Below are positions 50,517 to 52,969 of a stretch of DNA of 52,969 bases, in pieces; the first letter of the stretch is position 1; every line of letters begins with the position of its first letter. Position numbers and translations under genes: made by a program. This DNA comes from an uncultured Clostridia bacterium (GTDB lineage Bacteria; Bacillota; Clostridia; TANB77; CAG-508). The notes beneath the pieces are model-generated. The model saw only the letters and a list, made by a program, of their open reading frames with translations, searched no databases and was not told the DNA's origin. Location: the NCBI GenBank assembly GCA_947626335.1, contig CANQRY010000004.1, positions 1 to 52,969 of the forward strand, in the 5' to 3' direction.

Positions 50517-52022
50517 ATGGAAGAAAATCAAAATTTAAACCAAGAACAAGATCAAGAATTAGACCTAAATCATTTAATGATGGTCAGAAGGGAAAAACTA
50601 GCAAAACTACAAGCAGAAGGCAAAGATCCATTTCAAATTACAAAATTTGAAACAACACATAATAGCAAACAAATTAAAGATAATTATGATGAATTAGAAG
50701 GCAAAGATGTTACAATAGCTGGTAGAATGATGGCTAAACGTATTATGGGAAAAGCCTCTTTTTGTCATATACAAGATGAGCAAGGCAGAATTCAAAGTTA
50801 TGTTAGTATAAATGAATTAGGTGAAGAAAGTTATAAACAATTTAAAGAAGACGATATTGGAGATATTATTGGAATTACAGGTTTTGTATTTAAAACAAAA
50901 ACAGGAGAAATTTCAATACATGCAAAAGAGGTAACTTTACTTTCTAAATCATTAAGACCATTACCAGAGAAGTTTCATGGTTTAAAAGATACAGAATTAC
51001 GTTATCGTCAAAGATATGTTGACTTAATTGTAAATCCAGAAGTAAAAGAGACCTTCAAAAAGAGAATTGAAATTTTAAAAGAAGTAAAAAATGTATTAAA
51101 TGAAAAAGGATATTTAGAAGTTGAAACTCCTATTTTAAACGTAATAGCAGGAGGAGCATCAGCTAAGCCATTTGTTACTCATCATAATGCATTAGATATA
51201 GACATGTATTTAAGAATTGCAAACGAATTATACCTAAAAAGACTTATTGTTGGTGGATTTGATAAAGTATATGAAATGGGAAGAATGTTTAGAAACGAAG
51301 GAATGGACTTAAAACATAACCCAGAGTTTACAAACGTAGAGTTATATGCTGCATATCAAGATTACCACGATATGATGGATATTACCGAAGAAATAATTTC
51401 AAGAGCAGCCTTAAAAGTATTAGGAACAACAAAAATAACTTACCAAGGTACAGAAATAGATTTAACACCATCATGGAAAAGAATATCTATGATAGACAGT
51501 ATAAAAGAAGTAACAGGAATAGACTTTAATAAAATAGAAATAGACGAAGAAGCTAAAAAAGTAGCTGAAGACTTAAATGTAGAATTAGATGAATTAAAAC
51601 TAACAAGAGGAGATATTATTAGCCAAGTATTTGAAGCAAAAGTAGAAGATACTTTAGTACAACCAACATTTATTTATGACTATCCAGTAGAAGTATCTCC
51701 ACTTACAAAGAAAAAACCATCAGACACACGTTTAACAGAAAGATTTGAATTATTTATTGGTGGTAGAGAATATGGAAATGCATATTCAGAGCTAAACGAT
51801 CCAATTGACCAATATGAAAGATTTAAAAAACAAGTTGAAGCTAGAGAAGCAGGCGACGAAGAAGCAAACATGATGGATGATGACTTCATAGCAGCACTAG
51901 AATACGGTATGCCACCTACAGGAGGACTAGGAATTGGAATTGATAGACTAGTTATGCTACTTACAGATTCAGCTTCTATTAGAGATGTTTTATTATTCCC
52001 AACAATGAAACCTTTAAACTAG
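50517..52022 (+). CDS. lysS: Lysine--tRNA ligase (class II)
   Basis: 501 aa from the ATG at 50517 (SD AAGGGAGA); an in-frame TTG at 50511 is less likely. N-terminal anticodon-binding OB fold ([23 protein letters not shown] near 65-90). Class II motif 2 is [20 protein letters not shown]; motif 3 [16 protein letters not shown] near the end. No T-box is visible upstream, unlike valS. Confidence 0.97.
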   Translation: MEENQNLNQEQDQELDLNHLMMVRREKLAKLQAEGKDPFQITKFETTHNSKQIKDNYDELEGKDVTIAGRMMAKRIMGKASFCHIQDEQGRIQSYVSINELGEESYKQFKEDDIGDIIGITGFVFKTKTGEISIHAKEVTLLSKSLRPLPEKFHGLKDTELRYRQRYVDLIVNPEVKETFKKRIEILKEVKNVLNEKGYLEVETPILNVIAGGASAKPFVTHHNALDIDMYLRIANELYLKRLIVGGFDKVYEMGRMFRNEGMDLKHNPEFTNVELYAAYQDYHDMMDITEEIISRAALKVLGTTKITYQGTEIDLTPSWKRISMIDSIKEVTGIDFNKIEIDEEAKKVAEDLNVELDELKLTRGDIISQVFEAKVEDTLVQPTFIYDYPVEVSPLTKKKPSDTRLTERFELFIGGREYGNAYSELNDPIDQYERFKKQVEAREAGDEEANMMDDDFIAALEYGMPPTGGLGIGIDRLVMLLTDSASIRDVLLFPTMKPLN

Positions 52023-52092
52023 TTTAATACATTTTAATAAATTAAATGGCATAGCATATAGCATTATTATTCAAAATGGAGATACGATAAAT

Positions 52093-52969
52093 ATGGAAGA
52101 TATAAAAGAAAAATTTGAAAAATTTTATACTATTTTTTTGAATAGTAATAAAAATGAATTAGACAAGTTAGAAGAATATAGACAAGATACAATTAATGAA
52201 AGAAAAAAAAGGAACATTATACTTTTTATAATAGAACTGATAGCTTTATTATTTTTTATTTATGGAATTATATCAGGTACTGAAAATATATCAATGTTTG
52301 GTTTTATGATTGCTATTTTTGGTCCAATGATTATTGCTTTATGTATTAAAAAAAATATAGTAAAATATGAGAATATATATAAGGATGTAGTAATAAAAAA
52401 GATAATAGAATATTTTGAACCATCTTTAAAATATTATCCTGATGCAAACATAGATTATAGCGAATATAATGAAATAGGATTGGAACATTGCAATGAATTT
52501 CATTCAACGGATGTCATTAAGGGGATATACTTAACGAATCAAGTAACAATTTCAAAAGTAACTACTCAATATAGCTATAGAGATTTTTCATCAACAACAG
52601 GAGGAGGGAATTATGAAACTTTTGAGGGAGTATTTGCAAAAATAAAATTATCCGATAGATTTAACGAAAATATTTATATTAAAAGAAAAACTGATATTAG
52701 TGAGAAACTATTTAGCGTTTTTGTAAAAGATATTAACCAAGTTGTTAACACGAGAACGAGAGAACAGCAATTAGATAAAGAATGTAAAAAAATATACATA
52801 GATAAATTAAGTAAAGAATTCATTATATATACATCAAATTTAAAATATGAAAACATATTTGATAATAGTTTAATTAAAAATTTAGTTGATATAAGTAATA
52901 AACAAAAATTTGAGATAAGCATAAAGAATGGAAATATTTATATAAAATTATGGACTGATGGTGCTTTTT
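52093..52969 (+). CDS. DUF3137-like membrane protein (cut by window end)
   Basis: About 292 codons visible, open to the last base. Residues 1-38 are a charged helix (EEYRQDTINERKKRN), residues 41-61 and 65-84 are two membrane segments. The rest is a cytoplasmic domain (YSEYNEIGLEHCNEFHSTDVIKGIYL, VTISKVTTQYSY, FEGVFAKIKLSDRF), matching DUF3137. Function unknown. The start is supported by a GGAG 12 bases upstream, a little far. Confidence 0.82.
   Translation, partial: MEDIKEKFEKFYTIFLNSNKNELDKLEEYRQDTINERKKRNIILFIIELIALLFFIYGIISGTENISMFGFMIAIFGPMIIALCIKKNIVKYENIYKDVVIKKIIEYFEPSLKYYPDANIDYSEYNEIGLEHCNEFHSTDVIKGIYLTNQVTISKVTTQYSYRDFSSTTGGGNYETFEGVFAKIKLSDRFNENIYIKRKTDISEKLFSVFVKDINQVVNTRTREQQLDKECKKIYIDKLSKEFIIYTSNLKYENIFDNSLIKNLVDISNKQKFEISIKNGNIYIKLWTDGAF

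Noticed and set aside
1..52969. Integrated phage or conjugative element
   Set aside because: There is no integrase, terminase, relaxase or attachment-site duplication; the accessory genes are short and separate.

Overview
The window is AT-rich (about 30% GC by eye) DNA from a spore-forming, anaerobic-type member of the Clostridia, probably an uncultured gut lineage. The evidence is the spoIIAA-spoIIAB-sigF cluster with spoIID and a spoIIQ-like gene, two Spo0A boxes, a T-box leader on valS, formate-THF ligase, AddA, the ireB-ruvX-DUF1292 block, AGGAGG-type ribosome binding sites and frequent TTG starts. No plasmid, prophage or CRISPR array is visible.

Layout. 1-9250: xseB, a divergent PAP2 protein, fhs, a SleB-type cell wall hydrolase, an XRE repressor divergent from a pilin-like/BspA repeat surface protein, yqeG, a prepilin peptidase, an M24 aminopeptidase, efp and a zinc-ribbon protein. 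9250-12700: a frameshifted M23 peptidase, gtrA, tRNA-Trp, a small membrane protein, an orphan antitoxin fragment, a candidate small RNA, a Phd/RelE-type toxin-antitoxin pair and tmRNA. 12800-19200: recG, an aldose-epimerase-like protein and T-box-controlled valS. 19200-25100: a DUF4160/DUF2442 pair, then the forespore/engulfment cluster spoIIAA-AB-sigF-spoIID-spoIIQ. 25200-34000: addA, an FAD oxidoreductase and dnaE. 34000-39700: a pilin-like membrane protein, a TadZ/CpaE-like protein with two AT-hooks, a GAF plus degenerate GGDEF protein, then ireB-ruvX-DUF1292. 39800-42900: accessory genes (FRG domain, DinD-like, GNAT). 42870-46760: rbgA with an N-terminal frameshift, mini-RNase III, and a sortase-type surface protein interrupted by a Hint (intein-like) domain. 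46800-52969: tRNA-Glu, recN, lysS and a DUF3137 protein cut by the window end.

Four isolated genes (19297-19590 -, 24184-25035 -, 47212-47376 -, 49415-50353 +) stand out. Each is monocistronic, has its own sigma-A-type -10, a strong Shine-Dalgarno and its own hairpin terminator, and has clearly higher GC and different codon use from its neighbours. They look like independently acquired single-gene cassettes.

The strongest leads are: these cassettes; a compact promoter-structured RNA-terminator unit at about 11170-11289; the Hint domain splitting a surface domain at about 45336-45770; the TadZ-like/AT-hook/degenerate-GGDEF trio; and three single-base frameshifts that all place a C directly before a glycine GG, creating CGG triplets in a genome whose ordinary genes appear to avoid CGG. 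The last could be systematic sequencing error, true decay or recoding, and only read data can decide.
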